A stretch of 60,565 nucleotides of DNA from Flavobacteriaceae bacterium UBA1682 (lineage in GTDB: Bacteria > Bacteroidota > Bacteroidia > Flavobacteriales > Flavobacteriaceae). The stretch lies in contig DCKE01000024.1 in the NCBI GenBank assembly GCA_002320285.1, positions 85,642 to 146,206 on the forward strand, read 5' to 3'. Below are positions 52,683-60,565 of the stretch, piece after piece (the first letter of the stretch is position 1; the number at the start of each line of letters is the position of its first letter). The notes under the pieces are model-generated. The model had not been told where the DNA came from and made no database searches. It saw only the letters and a list, made by a program, of their open reading frames with translations. The translations under genes and the position numbers were made by a program.

Positions 52683-54023
52683 ATGAAACAACTTATTGAG
52701 AATTTTTTCCAGTTAAATAAAAACAGCACTAACATTCGAAAAGAATTGACTGCGGGAGTCATTACGTTTTTGACGATGTCGTATATCTTAGTAGTGAATC
52801 CCAATATTCTAGCTCAGGCGGGTATGGATCGCGAGGCCCTGTTTACTACCACGGCTTTAGCAACTATATTCGCTACGCTGATGATGGGACTCTATGCCAA
52901 ATTACCGATTGCTCAAGCTCCGGGAATGGGACTCAATAGTTTTTTTACGTTTACGGTGGTACTGACGATGGGCTATACCTGGCAATTTGCGTTAACGGCA
53001 GTTTTTATTGAAGGTATTATCTTTTTGCTTTTAACATTCTTTAATATAAGGGAACTGATTGTCAAAAACATACCAGTCATACTCAAAGAATCGATTCCAG
53101 TAGGTATTGGTTTGTTTATCACTTTGATCGGTTTAAAGGGAGCTGGAATTATTGTATCTGATAGCAATACTTTAGTTCGTTTAGGCGATTTTTCACAGCA
53201 CAGCGTTTGGATTGCTTTTCTCGGTTTGTTGGTAACTGGGGTCTTATTTGCGAGAAATGTCAACGGTGCAATTTTACTGGGAATACTGGTGGCTACGGGT
53301 TTTGGTTTTATTTTAGGCGACGTCGTTTGGCCTTCCAAAGCTATAGTGGGACTACCGCCATCGATAGAACCGATCTTCGGACAGGCACTGGCTCCGATGT
53401 TAACCGAAGAGGGATGGAAGCAAATTTTATCGTTGGATATGTTGGTGGTTGTATTTACCTTTTTGTTTGTCAATCTCTTCGATACGGTTGGTACCTTAAT
53501 TGGTGTGATTTCCAAAACGAATCTAGCCGATGCCGATGGCAATTTCCCGCAAATGAAGAAAGCTTTGTTCTCCGATGCCTTAGGAACCACTTTCGGCGCT
53601 GTTTTAGGTACCAGCTCTGTGACTTCCTATGTAGAGAGTGCTTCCGGAGTAGCATCGGGAGGGCGTACAGGATTAACGGCTGTAGGAGTGGCCTTGATGT
53701 TTGGACTATCCTTGTTTTTTGCGCCACTTTTTTTAATGATTCCCGCTGCAGCAACCTCACCTGCATTAATTATAGTGGGTCTGTTTATGATTTCATCGGT
53801 TTCGAAAATTAATTTTGACGATATGAGTGAAGGTTTACCGGCTTTTCTAACGATTGTTTTAATGCCTTTTACCTATAGTATTGCTGAGGGAATCGTTTTT
53901 GGTATATTGAGTTTTACATTTTTAAAACTCTTTACGGGTAAATACCAGCAGATTACCTTAACTTTAGCGGTACTTTCGATACTTTTTTTGGTAAAAATTA
54001 TCTTAGAAGTCGTTTACAAATAG
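52683..54023 (+). CDS. NCS2-type purine/pyrimidine permease
   Basis: 446 residues, 12-14 membrane helices. AzgA/GhxP-type marks: ITFLTMSYILVVNPNILAQAGMD at the N-terminus, AQAPGMGLNSFFTF, FDTVGTLIGV (NATxT-like region) and SSVTSYVESASGVASGGRTGLTA. It imports adenine, guanine or hypoxanthine with protons. Followed by a hydrolase gene 27 bases later, likely the same operon. Inner membrane. Confidence 0.92.
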   Translation: MKQLIENFFQLNKNSTNIRKELTAGVITFLTMSYILVVNPNILAQAGMDREALFTTTALATIFATLMMGLYAKLPIAQAPGMGLNSFFTFTVVLTMGYTWQFALTAVFIEGIIFLLLTFFNIRELIVKNIPVILKESIPVGIGLFITLIGLKGAGIIVSDSNTLVRLGDFSQHSVWIAFLGLLVTGVLFARNVNGAILLGILVATGFGFILGDVVWPSKAIVGLPPSIEPIFGQALAPMLTEEGWKQILSLDMLVVVFTFLFVNLFDTVGTLIGVISKTNLADADGNFPQMKKALFSDALGTTFGAVLGTSSVTSYVESASGVASGGRTGLTAVGVALMFGLSLFFAPLFLMIPAAATSPALIIVGLFMISSVSKINFDDMSEGLPAFLTIVLMPFTYSIAEGIVFGILSFTFLKLFTGKYQQITLTLAVLSILFLVKIILEVVYK

Positions 54024-54050
54024 GGTCGAATCACACAAAGCAAATTAAAA

Positions 54051-54881
54051 ATGAAAGCTGAAAAGAATCAAGTTATAGCCGTGAACGCCACGATTAATCT
54101 GTTGGCAGATGCCTACTTTCCCGATGTAACAAACAAATTACCCTTGGTCGTTTTTTGCCACGGCTACAAAGGTTTTAAAGATTGGGGAGCTTGGGAATTG
54201 GCAATGAGAAGTATAGCACAACAGGGCTTTTATGTGGTCAAGTTTAATTTCTCGCATAACGGAACGACACTGGATAATCCGTTGGAATTTGAAGATCTTG
54301 AAGCATTCGGTCGAAATACCTATAGTCAAGAACAAATAGATTTAACAGCGGTTATCAACCATTTTAAGAATCGCGATGAAGTAGATCAGAGTCAGATCAC
54401 TATCATCGGACACAGTAGAGGTGGAGGGGCTGTTTTGGTACAAGCACTTGAAAATAACGAGGTCACCAAGGTGGTTAGTTGGGCCGGTGTCGCTGATTTT
54501 AAAAGGCGATTCCCTCAAGGAGCACGGTTTGACAAGTGGAAGGAAGAAGGGGTGTTTTATGGGCTTAATACCAGAACCAATCAGCAGTTGCCCCATTTTT
54601 TTTCGTTCTATCAAGATTTTGAAGCTAATGAGCGAAAATTTGATATTCAAAACTGTGCGCAACACTTAAAGAAACCCCTGTTGATAATTCAGGGTACTGC
54701 TGATGAGGCAGTGCCTTTAAAAGAAGCGGAATGGTTGCATCTATGGGCTAAAAACTCAGAATTGTATGTCATTGAAGGGGCAGACCATGTTTTTGGCGCC
54801 CGTCATCCTTGGGATAAAAAAGAGCTACCGCTTGATTTATCTAAAGTGATCGATCAAACGGTAGCTTTTTTGAAGAAATAA
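54051..54881 (+). CDS. Cytosolic alpha/beta hydrolase (dienelactone-hydrolase-like)
   Basis: 276 residues without signal peptide. PLVVFCHGYKGFKDWGAWELAM (oxyanion region), the Ser in IGHSRGGGAV (nucleophile), the Asp in IIQGTADEAVPLKEAE and the His in EGADHVFGARHP complete the triad. Substrate unknown; esters or lactones are likely. The close link with the purine permease gene is conserved only by position here, and no functional tie is clear. Confidence 0.85.
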   Translation: MKAEKNQVIAVNATINLLADAYFPDVTNKLPLVVFCHGYKGFKDWGAWELAMRSIAQQGFYVVKFNFSHNGTTLDNPLEFEDLEAFGRNTYSQEQIDLTAVINHFKNRDEVDQSQITIIGHSRGGGAVLVQALENNEVTKVVSWAGVADFKRRFPQGARFDKWKEEGVFYGLNTRTNQQLPHFFSFYQDFEANERKFDIQNCAQHLKKPLLIIQGTADEAVPLKEAEWLHLWAKNSELYVIEGADHVFGARHPWDKKELPLDLSKVIDQTVAFLKK

Positions 54882-54885
54882 CTGA

Positions 54886-54906
54886 CATTCGATGGTGTAT
54901 CGAATG
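54886..54906. terminator. Hairpin between convergent genes
   Basis: CATTCGAT (54886-54893), loop GGTGT, ATCGAATG (54899-54906). It lies between the hydrolase (+) and ctaA (-). There is no T tract, so it is a weak terminator at best. Confidence 0.45.
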
Positions 54907-54917
54907 AACGGTCTTAA

Positions 54918-55955
54918 TTATGATTTACTCTTTGTCGTAGTGAAATAGGTCTTTTGGGCTTCGAGTACTAAATAGAACTGTACTCCAAATAACAGGGAGG
55001 CCACAACCAAATGGGCCGTTTGGGCTCCAAATGGAAAATGCCAATAATACATTGCTATACCCGAGAAGATCTCTAAGGCCAATAGTATCATAACCCAATT
55101 GAGTTTTCTATATCCGAGTTCTTTACGTCTATTTCTTAAGAAAAGGAATAGATTGACAAACACCACTATAAACGAAAAGGTTCGATGTATATAAAACTCA
55201 AAGGTCGGATCGTTTAACCATAGGTATTCATTTCCAATACCCGCGCGAACTTGCTCGTCGACAAATTGTCTGACCTGAGTTCCTAAAACCACTTGTATCA
55301 GCGTTAGTAATAGCGAGATATAAAGAAAGATAATAAACTTGGAGTCGTTCTTTTTAGGCTCTTTTTTGACACGGGCCACTCTAACGATATAAATCAATAT
55401 AGCGACAATGACCAAAGCCATAATCATGTGAACCGTGATTTTTATTGGGTTTAAAACGGAAAACACTACAGTGGCTCCTAACCAGGCTTGAAATCCCATT
55501 AAAAAAACAACCAGCCATGACAGTAGGACTAATTTCTTTTGAGTACGCCAATAGGCAAATGAAAACACGGCCATGACCAAACAAGCCACTCCTGCTATAG
55601 CACCGCTAAGGCGATTGAGGTATTCTGTCCAAGTGTGTTTGGCATTAAAAGTAGCATAATCGTGTTTGGTGTATTTGGTCCAATGCTGTTCTTGGTATAC
55701 ATCCGTTGTCGTAAAATCCTCCTTGGCAACCCACAGACTTTCATCGTGAATGATTACTTGTCCCTTTTTAAATTCGTGATTCGGTTGCCACAATATTTCG
55801 GAAATATCTGTAGGTGGAATATAATATCCAAAACATTTTGGCCAATCTGGACAACCCATACCCGAACCGGTCATACGTACTAACGCCCCTGCAAAAATCA
55901 CCACATAAACCAGTATTAAAGAGGTTTTTGCCAGAGGTAAAAAATAGTTTTTCAT
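54918..55955 (-). CDS. ctaA: Heme A synthase (COX15/CtaA family)
   Basis: 345 residues, eight membrane helices. MTGSGMGCPDWPKCFGYYIPP near the N-terminus is the CtaA/Cox15 signature, with paired His in KHTWTEYLNRLSG and KITVHMIMALV in the first half, and HRTFSFIVVFV and QTAHLVVASLL in the second. It turns heme O into heme A for terminal oxidases of the aa3 type. A glycine-poor insert (about 55-90) follows the signature. It is the last gene of the tsaC-cca-ctaA set. Inner membrane. Confidence 0.93.
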   Translation of the reverse strand: MKNYFLPLAKTSLILVYVVIFAGALVRMTGSGMGCPDWPKCFGYYIPPTDISEILWQPNHEFKKGQVIIHDESLWVAKEDFTTTDVYQEQHWTKYTKHDYATFNAKHTWTEYLNRLSGAIAGVACLVMAVFSFAYWRTQKKLVLLSWLVVFLMGFQAWLGATVVFSVLNPIKITVHMIMALVIVAILIYIVRVARVKKEPKKNDSKFIIFLYISLLLTLIQVVLGTQVRQFVDEQVRAGIGNEYLWLNDPTFEFYIHRTFSFIVVFVNLFLFLRNRRKELGYRKLNWVMILLALEIFSGIAMYYWHFPFGAQTAHLVVASLLFGVQFYLVLEAQKTYFTTTKSKS

Positions 55956-55986
55956 AGTAATATTGATTTGTATTATGGTATAAGGA

Positions 55987-56011
55987 ATGGCTGTTATAAA
56001 ATAACAGCCAT
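55987..56011 (-). terminator. Hairpin after the CCA gene
   Basis: ATGGCTGTTAT (55987-55997), AAA loop, ATAACAGCCAT (56001-56011), a perfect 11-base stem. It lies between cca and ctaA; no T tract follows. It may end or thin out transcription from cca into ctaA. Confidence 0.55.
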
Positions 56012-56027
56012 CTCATAATTCACTCTA

Positions 56028-57467
56028 TTATTGTACCGTGTTCGGGTTTGTCAGTCCCATCTGGCGTGCTTTATCCATCATAAATTGATGTGCAGCTTCA
56101 TATTCGTTGGGAATTATTCCCTCCAAAATAGCCTCTTTAATAGCTTCTTTTAAAACACCGATTTCGCGAGAAGGCGGTAAGTTAAATAAGGCCATAATTT
56201 CTTCGCCAGAAATCGGCGGTTGAAACTGACGCACGTGATCGCGCTCTTCAACTTCGACTATTTTGTTGCGAACAATTTTAAAATTGTGATGATACTTTTT
56301 AAACTTAATCGCATTTTTCGTCGTGATATCAGCCTCGCATAAAATCATCAAATCTTCAACGTCTTCTCCGGCATCGAAAATCAATCTTCTCACCGCTGAA
56401 TCGGTTACGGTTTTTTGAGACAGTACTACCGGACGTGAACTCATGGTTACCATCTTCTGTACATATTTGAGCTTGTGATTTAACGGCATGTGCAAGCGTT
56501 GGAAGATTTTTTTGACCATTTTACCTCCAATAAACTCATGTCCGTGAAAGGTCCAACCTTGTTTCTTATTGAAACGTTTGGTTGGTGCTTTACCAATATC
56601 GTGTAGTAAAGCCGACCAACGCAGCCATAAATCATCCGTTTTTGTACAGATATTATCCACTACTTCTAATGAATGGTAGAAATTGTTTTTATGGGTATGT
56701 CCTTCAATCTCTTCCACTTGGTTTAAAGCGGTTAATTCCGGTAAGATCAAATCGAGTAAACCCGAATGATACAACAATAAAAATCCGGTTGAAGGCTTTT
56801 TAGTCAATAAAATTTTATGGAGTTCGTCGACAATTCTTTCGCCGGATATGATGTTTAAACGTTCGTGATTTCTAGTGATGGCCTCTAAGGATTCCGCTTC
56901 AATGACAAAATCCAATTGTGCGGCAAATCGAATCGCTCGCATCATGCGTAAAGGATCGTCGGAATACGTAATGTCTGGATTTAAAGGGGTTTTGATGACT
57001 TTATTGTCCAAATCCTCTAAACCGTTAAACGGATCGATTAAAGTTCCGTAATCACTTTGATTCAAACTTAAAGCCAAGGCGTTAATGGTGAAATCACGTC
57101 GGTTTTGATCGTCCTCTAGGGTTCCGTCCTCAACAACGGGATTGCGACTGTCAAAGTGATAAGACTCTTTTCGAGCACCTACAAATTCGATATCGATATC
57201 GTCAAAGCGCAACATGGCCGTACCGTAGGTTTTAAATACCTGAACTTTCGGTTGATTTGGCAATAATTTGGATACCTCCAAAGCCAATTCAATACCGCTG
57301 CCCACAGCAACTATATCAATGTCTTTTTTAGAATCTCTTTTTAATAAGTAATCTCTGACAAAACCACCTATGACATAACAATCTATGGATAGATTTTGTG
57401 CGGCTTGGGAGATATATTCAAATATAGGATGCGTTAAGGCGTCTTTATACGGTAAGGGTTGTTTCAT
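56028..57467 (-). CDS. CCA-adding tRNA nucleotidyltransferase with HD domain
   Basis: 479 residues. The nucleotidyltransferase head has YVIGGFVRDYLLKRDSKKDIDIVAVGSG (DxD pair), the RRDFTINALAL and DPLRMMRAIRFAAQL regions, and a C-terminal HD domain with LLHDIGKAPTKRFN. It adds or repairs the 3' CCA of tRNA. The HD part may remove phosphates. It is transcribed with tsaC, another tRNA gene. ATG start is clear. Cytosolic. Confidence 0.95.
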   Translation of the reverse strand: MKQPLPYKDALTHPIFEYISQAAQNLSIDCYVIGGFVRDYLLKRDSKKDIDIVAVGSGIELALEVSKLLPNQPKVQVFKTYGTAMLRFDDIDIEFVGARKESYHFDSRNPVVEDGTLEDDQNRRDFTINALALSLNQSDYGTLIDPFNGLEDLDNKVIKTPLNPDITYSDDPLRMMRAIRFAAQLDFVIEAESLEAITRNHERLNIISGERIVDELHKILLTKKPSTGFLLLYHSGLLDLILPELTALNQVEEIEGHTHKNNFYHSLEVVDNICTKTDDLWLRWSALLHDIGKAPTKRFNKKQGWTFHGHEFIGGKMVKKIFQRLHMPLNHKLKYVQKMVTMSSRPVVLSQKTVTDSAVRRLIFDAGEDVEDLMILCEADITTKNAIKFKKYHHNFKIVRNKIVEVEERDHVRQFQPPISGEEIMALFNLPPSREIGVLKEAIKEAILEGIIPNEYEAAHQFMMDKARQMGLTNPNTVQ

Positions 57468-57491
57468 AATTCAAATTCAAAAAATAGCAAG

Positions 57492-58061
57492 TTATTTTCT
57501 AATAATAGTCACTTTGCTATCTGTTGTCAGTTTAATAATTGTCGAAGGCGGGCTCGCTTTGCGATCTTGATGCAAATTTACCACATAGTCTACACCTTCC
57601 AAAATAATAGGGTTGATTTCTTGAAAAGTACGAGGGGTCACATCGCCGCTGACGTTGGCAGATGTCGATACCAAGGGCGATTTCATCCGCTCTATTAATT
57701 TGAAACAAAAGGGATCTGTCACAATTCGAATACCCAAAGAATCATCGGCCGCAATAATTTCTTTAGCAACATTTTTTGGGTGATCCAAGATTAAAGTGGT
57801 CGGTTTATCTGAACATTCAAGGATTTGCCATGCCACTTCTGGTATTTCTTTAAAAATCTGATGCAACATCCGATCGCCATGAACCAAAACAATCATACTC
57901 TTTGACTCGGCTCTTTTCTTTAAATCAAATATTTTTTTAATCGCTGCTGAGTTATTGGCATCACATCCCAAACCCCAAACCGTATCGGTAGGGTATAAAA
58001 TGATACCTCCATTTTGAATGACTTCATAAGCTTTATGTACCTCTTGTTGAATCTCTTCCAT
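57492..58061 (-). CDS. tsaC: Threonylcarbamoyl-AMP synthase (YrdC/Sua5 family)
   Basis: 189 residues. The YrdC fold is shown by GGIILYPTDTVWGLGCDANN, KKRAESKSMIVLVHG, KPTTLILDHP, DSLGIRIVTD and PLVSTSANVSGDVTP. It makes threonylcarbamoyl-AMP, the first step of the t6A tRNA modification. It is the first gene of the set with cca and ctaA (24-base gap to cca). Cytosolic. Confidence 0.93.
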   Translation of the reverse strand: MEEIQQEVHKAYEVIQNGGIILYPTDTVWGLGCDANNSAAIKKIFDLKKRAESKSMIVLVHGDRMLHQIFKEIPEVAWQILECSDKPTTLILDHPKNVAKEIIAADDSLGIRIVTDPFCFKLIERMKSPLVSTSANVSGDVTPRTFQEINPIILEGVDYVVNLHQDRKASPPSTIIKLTTDSKVTIIRK

Positions 58062-58272
58062 CTGTTGTATTCCTTTATTTTGTATCTTGTAAATAGCTTG
58101 TAAAATTAGTGAAATTATGGCTTATTCTCTAAGAAAATCAAGCAAAAGTCAATAAATTAACAGCCGCTAATAATTAAGTTTTTTTTAAGAAAGGTATTCG
58201 CAATTTGAGCTATATTTATGATTCACTAAAAAAACAATCCTTTTTTGTTCGATAATATAATTATATCCCCTT

Positions 58273-58692
58273 ATGGAATTTAATAAAAATGAAATATTAG
58301 CACACTGTAAAGCCTTTTCAAAGAACACTTTAATGGAAACTCTAGATATCGAATTTATCGATGCTGGTCCGGACTTTTTAACAGCGAAAATGCCGGTCAA
58401 TTCTAAGGTTCATCAACCTTTGGGATTGCTACATGGTGGCGCAACGGTTGCCTTAGCTGAAAGCGTTGGAAGCTCGGCTTCGTTTATGTTGATCAATACG
58501 GAATCTGAAGAAGCTCGTGGAATTGAAATTTCGGCCAATCACCTCAGAAGTAAACGCGACGGTACGGTGTATGCCACAGCTCGCATCCTTCATAAAGGAC
58601 GAACTTTGCACTTATGGGAAATTAGAATTACCGACGAAGAAGATCGATTAATCAGCATTTGCAAAATAACTAATATGATTTTAAAGAAGTAG
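58273..58692 (+). CDS. Hotdog-fold thioesterase, probable DHNA-CoA thioesterase
   Basis: 139 residues. FNKNEILAHCKAFSKNTLMETLDIEFI, then HQPLGLLHGGATVALAESVGS with the catalytic Glu, and AHILHKGRTLHLWEIRI. The family of PaaI/MenI removes CoA; here the gene begins four bases before the start of menF (isochorismate synthase), so the likely role is cleaving 1,4-dihydroxy-2-naphthoyl-CoA in menaquinone synthesis. Cytosolic. Confidence 0.82.
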   Translation: MEFNKNEILAHCKAFSKNTLMETLDIEFIDAGPDFLTAKMPVNSKVHQPLGLLHGGATVALAESVGSSASFMLINTESEEARGIEISANHLRSKRDGTVYATARILHKGRTLHLWEIRITDEEDRLISICKITNMILKK

Positions 58693-58696
58693 TTAG

Positions 58697-59758
58697 ATGT
58701 CTTTATTTAAACAAGCAATCGAAGCATTAAGACTGCAAAAACCCTTTGTAATTTATTCCAAATCCCATCAGCAAACCGTAGTGGGGATGTTTCAAAATAC
58801 AGCAGAACTCTTTAAACTCAACGATTATGGATCTAAGGGATTTGTGTTTGCTCCGTTTGACGGGCAGGCGCCGGTTTTTATTCCGTATTCAGAATCAGAG
58901 GTGATTGTCGAATCCTGGATTCCAAATGAGGAAGTGGCCAAAGAGGTAATTTTGAATTATGATGACAAGCGGTCTAGTAGTGCATTTGAAGCCTTGGTTA
59001 AAAAGGGGGTAGCGGCTATTAAAGCAGGCCGTTTTGACAAAGTTGTTTTATCGCGAAAGGAAACCTTAGAAGTAGAATCACTAGCGGTTATAGCGTGGTA
59101 TAAAAAGCTGAAATCGACTTATCCAACAGCCTTTTGTTATTTGTTTTTTCATCCTGAGGTAGGTATGTGGATGGGGGCAACTCCGGAGCAATTATTAAAA
59201 GTAGGAGACCATCGGGTGTTTACGATGGCTTTGGCGGGTACCCAACTCAACAAACAACAAAATCCCGTGGTTTGGGGTGAAAAAGAACAGCAGGAACAAC
59301 GTTTTGTGACCGACTTTATACTCGATTCACTAAGCGAATACGTAAGCCGGCTTTCGATCACAGAGCCGTTTACGGCGTATGCGGGCAATATCATGCACAT
59401 ACGTACGGATATTGAAGGAGATCTAAATAACATCGACGATTTAAAGAGTATTATCGAAAAATTACATCCGACACCTGCGGTATGTGGTATGCCAAAACAA
59501 GCCTCTAGAGACTTTATATTAGCTGAAGAAGGCTATGACCGTAAATTTTATAGCGGTTATTTGGGGGAACTCAATGGTGATTTAACGTTAAATAAGGACG
59601 GATTTACCGATTTATTTGTTAACTTAAGGTGTATGGAGTTGGAAGAACATCAGATCCACTTATACCTGGGTTGTGGAATCACTAGAGACAGTGTCGCAAT
59701 TGATGAATTTATTGAAACGGTCAATAAATCAAGTACAATGAAAAAAATAGTATCATGA
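58697..59758 (+). CDS. menF: Isochorismate synthase (MenF-like)
   Basis: 353 residues, short as in other Bacteroidota. The chorismate-binding core shows FDKVVLSRKETLEV, MGATPEQLLKV, MALAGTQ (metal region), EYVSRLSITEPFTAYAGNIMHIRTDIEGDL, LHPTPAVCGMPKQ and GYLGELN (CAGAGI-like end). It turns chorismate to isochorismate for menaquinone. It overlaps bshB1 by four bases (ATGA), so the two are translated together. Cytosolic. Confidence 0.9.
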   Translation: MSLFKQAIEALRLQKPFVIYSKSHQQTVVGMFQNTAELFKLNDYGSKGFVFAPFDGQAPVFIPYSESEVIVESWIPNEEVAKEVILNYDDKRSSSAFEALVKKGVAAIKAGRFDKVVLSRKETLEVESLAVIAWYKKLKSTYPTAFCYLFFHPEVGMWMGATPEQLLKVGDHRVFTMALAGTQLNKQQNPVVWGEKEQQEQRFVTDFILDSLSEYVSRLSITEPFTAYAGNIMHIRTDIEGDLNNIDDLKSIIEKLHPTPAVCGMPKQASRDFILAEEGYDRKFYSGYLGELNGDLTLNKDGFTDLFVNLRCMELEEHQIHLYLGCGITRDSVAIDEFIETVNKSSTMKKIVS

Positions 59759-60477
59759 CGATGAAATTAGATATATTGGCATTTGGAGCGCATCCAGATG
59801 ATGTTGAATTGGGTTGTGGAGCCACTTTGGCCAAAGAGATTTCTTTGGGCAAGAAAGTCGGGATTATCGACTTAACGCGCGGTGAATTGGGTACGCGGGG
59901 ATCTGCAGAGATCAGAGACCAAGAAGCGGCTGCTGCGGCAAAAATAATGGGGATCACTGCACGGGAGAACCTTCGGTTTCGCGATGGTTTTTTCACCAAT
60001 GATGAGTACCATCAATTGGAGGTTATCAAGATGATTAGAAAATACCGTCCAGAAATCGTTTTATGCAATGCGATTGACGACAGACATATCGACCATGGTA
60101 AGGGCAGTAAATTGGTGTCTGATGCGGCCTTTTTGTCGGGTTTAAGACGTATTGAAACCACTGTCGATGGTGTACCACAAGATGCTTGGCGTCCGAAAGT
60201 GGTGTATCACTATATACAATGGAAAAATATAGAACCCGATTTTGTTGTGGATGTCACCGGCTTTGTCGAAACAAAAATAGAGGCTGTAATGGCGTATAGT
60301 TCGCAGTTTTATGAGCCCGGATCCAATGAACCCATTACGCCAATTACGTCAAAGAATTTCTTGGATAGTATTACGTATCGCGCTCAGGACCTCGGAAGAT
60401 TGATTGGAACTGATTTTGCAGAAGGATTTACTGTGGAGAGGTATTTGGCTGTCAATAGTTTAGATAATTTGATATGA
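59755..60477 (+). CDS. bshB1: Bacillithiol biosynthesis deacetylase BshB1
   Basis: 240 residues. LmbE-like metal site AFGAHPDDVELGCG with the paired HPDD, LTRGELGTRGS, NAIDDRHIDHGKGSKL and SSQFYEPGSNEPIT. It removes the acetyl group from GlcNAc-malate, the second step of bacillithiol, the small thiol used by Bacteroidota instead of glutathione. The last gene of the thioesterase-menF-bshB1 unit. Cytosolic, zinc enzyme. Confidence 0.95.
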   Translation: MTMKLDILAFGAHPDDVELGCGATLAKEISLGKKVGIIDLTRGELGTRGSAEIRDQEAAAAAKIMGITARENLRFRDGFFTNDEYHQLEVIKMIRKYRPEIVLCNAIDDRHIDHGKGSKLVSDAAFLSGLRRIETTVDGVPQDAWRPKVVYHYIQWKNIEPDFVVDVTGFVETKIEAVMAYSSQFYEPGSNEPITPITSKNFLDSITYRAQDLGRLIGTDFAEGFTVERYLAVNSLDNLI

Positions 60478-60493
60478 TTTTTATCAAAAAACC

Positions 60494-60524
60494 TTTGGAG
60501 GCAAAGGAAATATGGCTATATTTG
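60494..60524 (+). promoter_or_regulatory. Consensus Bacteroidota promoter of the tRNA gene
   Basis: TTTG (60494-60497), exactly 19 bases, TATATTTG (60517-60524). The expected start is near 60531, giving a leader of about 13 bases before the tRNA. The best promoter in the window. Confidence 0.88.
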
Positions 60525-60543
60525 CACTCGTAAAACAATAGAC

Positions 60544-60565
60544 GGTGATTGTAGCTCAGTTGGTT
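60544..60565 (+). tRNA. tRNA gene, 5' part (cut by window edge)
   Basis: The first 22 bases, GGTGATTGTAGCTCAGTTGG and two more, are the acceptor stem start, the TAGCTCAG D-arm signature and the GG of the D-loop. The anticodon is outside, so the type cannot be read; the GGTGATT start is like tRNA-His but that is only a guess. Confidence 0.85.

Noticed and set aside
52973..53590. 205-codon frame on the minus strand inside the permease gene
   Set aside because: It is fully antisense to a well-recognised NCS2 permease, has no family features and arises from codon bias of the real gene.
53207..53812. 201-codon plus-strand frame in another phase of the permease
   Set aside because: Cys/Arg-rich, unlike any family, and the overlapping permease frame is clearly the real one.

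Overview
The window reads as one contiguous piece of a Bacteroidota chromosome, most likely from the Flavobacteriaceae or a close family. The evidence is AT-rich DNA, a SusC/SusD pair with FecI/FecR-type regulators, giant surface proteins and a small secreted protein with type IX secretion (T9SS) sorting tails, a bacillithiol gene (bshB1), menaquinone genes, weak Shine-Dalgarno signals, and promoters of the Bacteroidota form TTTG-N19-TAnnTTTG (one exact match lies in front of a tRNA at the right edge). I cannot fix the genus. There is no IS element, prophage, CRISPR array or plasmid-type replication gene; this looks like stable chromosome with a few decayed fragments.

Layout. 1-3.5 kb: 3' end of a giant T9SS adhesin. 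3.7-19.5 kb: single genes and short operons for small-molecule handling: four GNAT genes (five GNAT domains), a deoxyhypusine-synthase-like protein, a CaCA antiporter, a Crp-type regulator, paiB-paiA, a MocR regulator divergent from an EamA exporter, AraC plus a secreted double-CMD protein, an unusual zinc-ribbon SDR, an exported alpha/beta hydrolase and a SdpI-like membrane protein. 19.6-28.8 kb: a nutrient-uptake locus (sigma, anti-sigma, SusC with STN domain, SusD, exported EEP phosphatase, exported metallophosphoesterase). Its enzymes are all phosphoester hydrolases, so a phosphorylated substrate is likely. 29.0-38.3 kb: a cyclophilin, a TPR/transmembrane/helix-turn-helix regulator, and a complete 2188-residue adhesin paralogous to the one at the left edge. 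38.4-46.8 kb: DEAD-box helicase, GltS, LolD, a PrcB-like lipoprotein, a decayed duplicate of a T9SS sorting domain beside its parent gene, a lipoprotein MsrA, NdpA and an acidic pRiA4b ORF-3-like protein. 47.1-50.3 kb: a LytS/LytTR two-component system with two 2TM domains, one fused to the kinase. 50.3-52.5 kb: an AbiEii-like remnant and a BlaI/BlaR1-type pair. 52.7-60.5 kb: purine permease plus hydrolase; tsaC-cca-ctaA on the minus strand; and a plus-strand thioesterase-menF-bshB1 operon ending at a tRNA cut by the window.

The most unusual items are: the BlaR1-like protein, whose outside part is a polyproline hinge followed by ten exact heptads and which has a paired AACT/AGTT operator; the kinase-2TM fusion; an SDR that lacks the usual catalytic Tyr; a deoxyhypusine-synthase homologue without the KHH lysine; and two gene fossils (AbiEii toxin, T9SS tail). 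Everything here comes from reading the sequence; no database search was possible.
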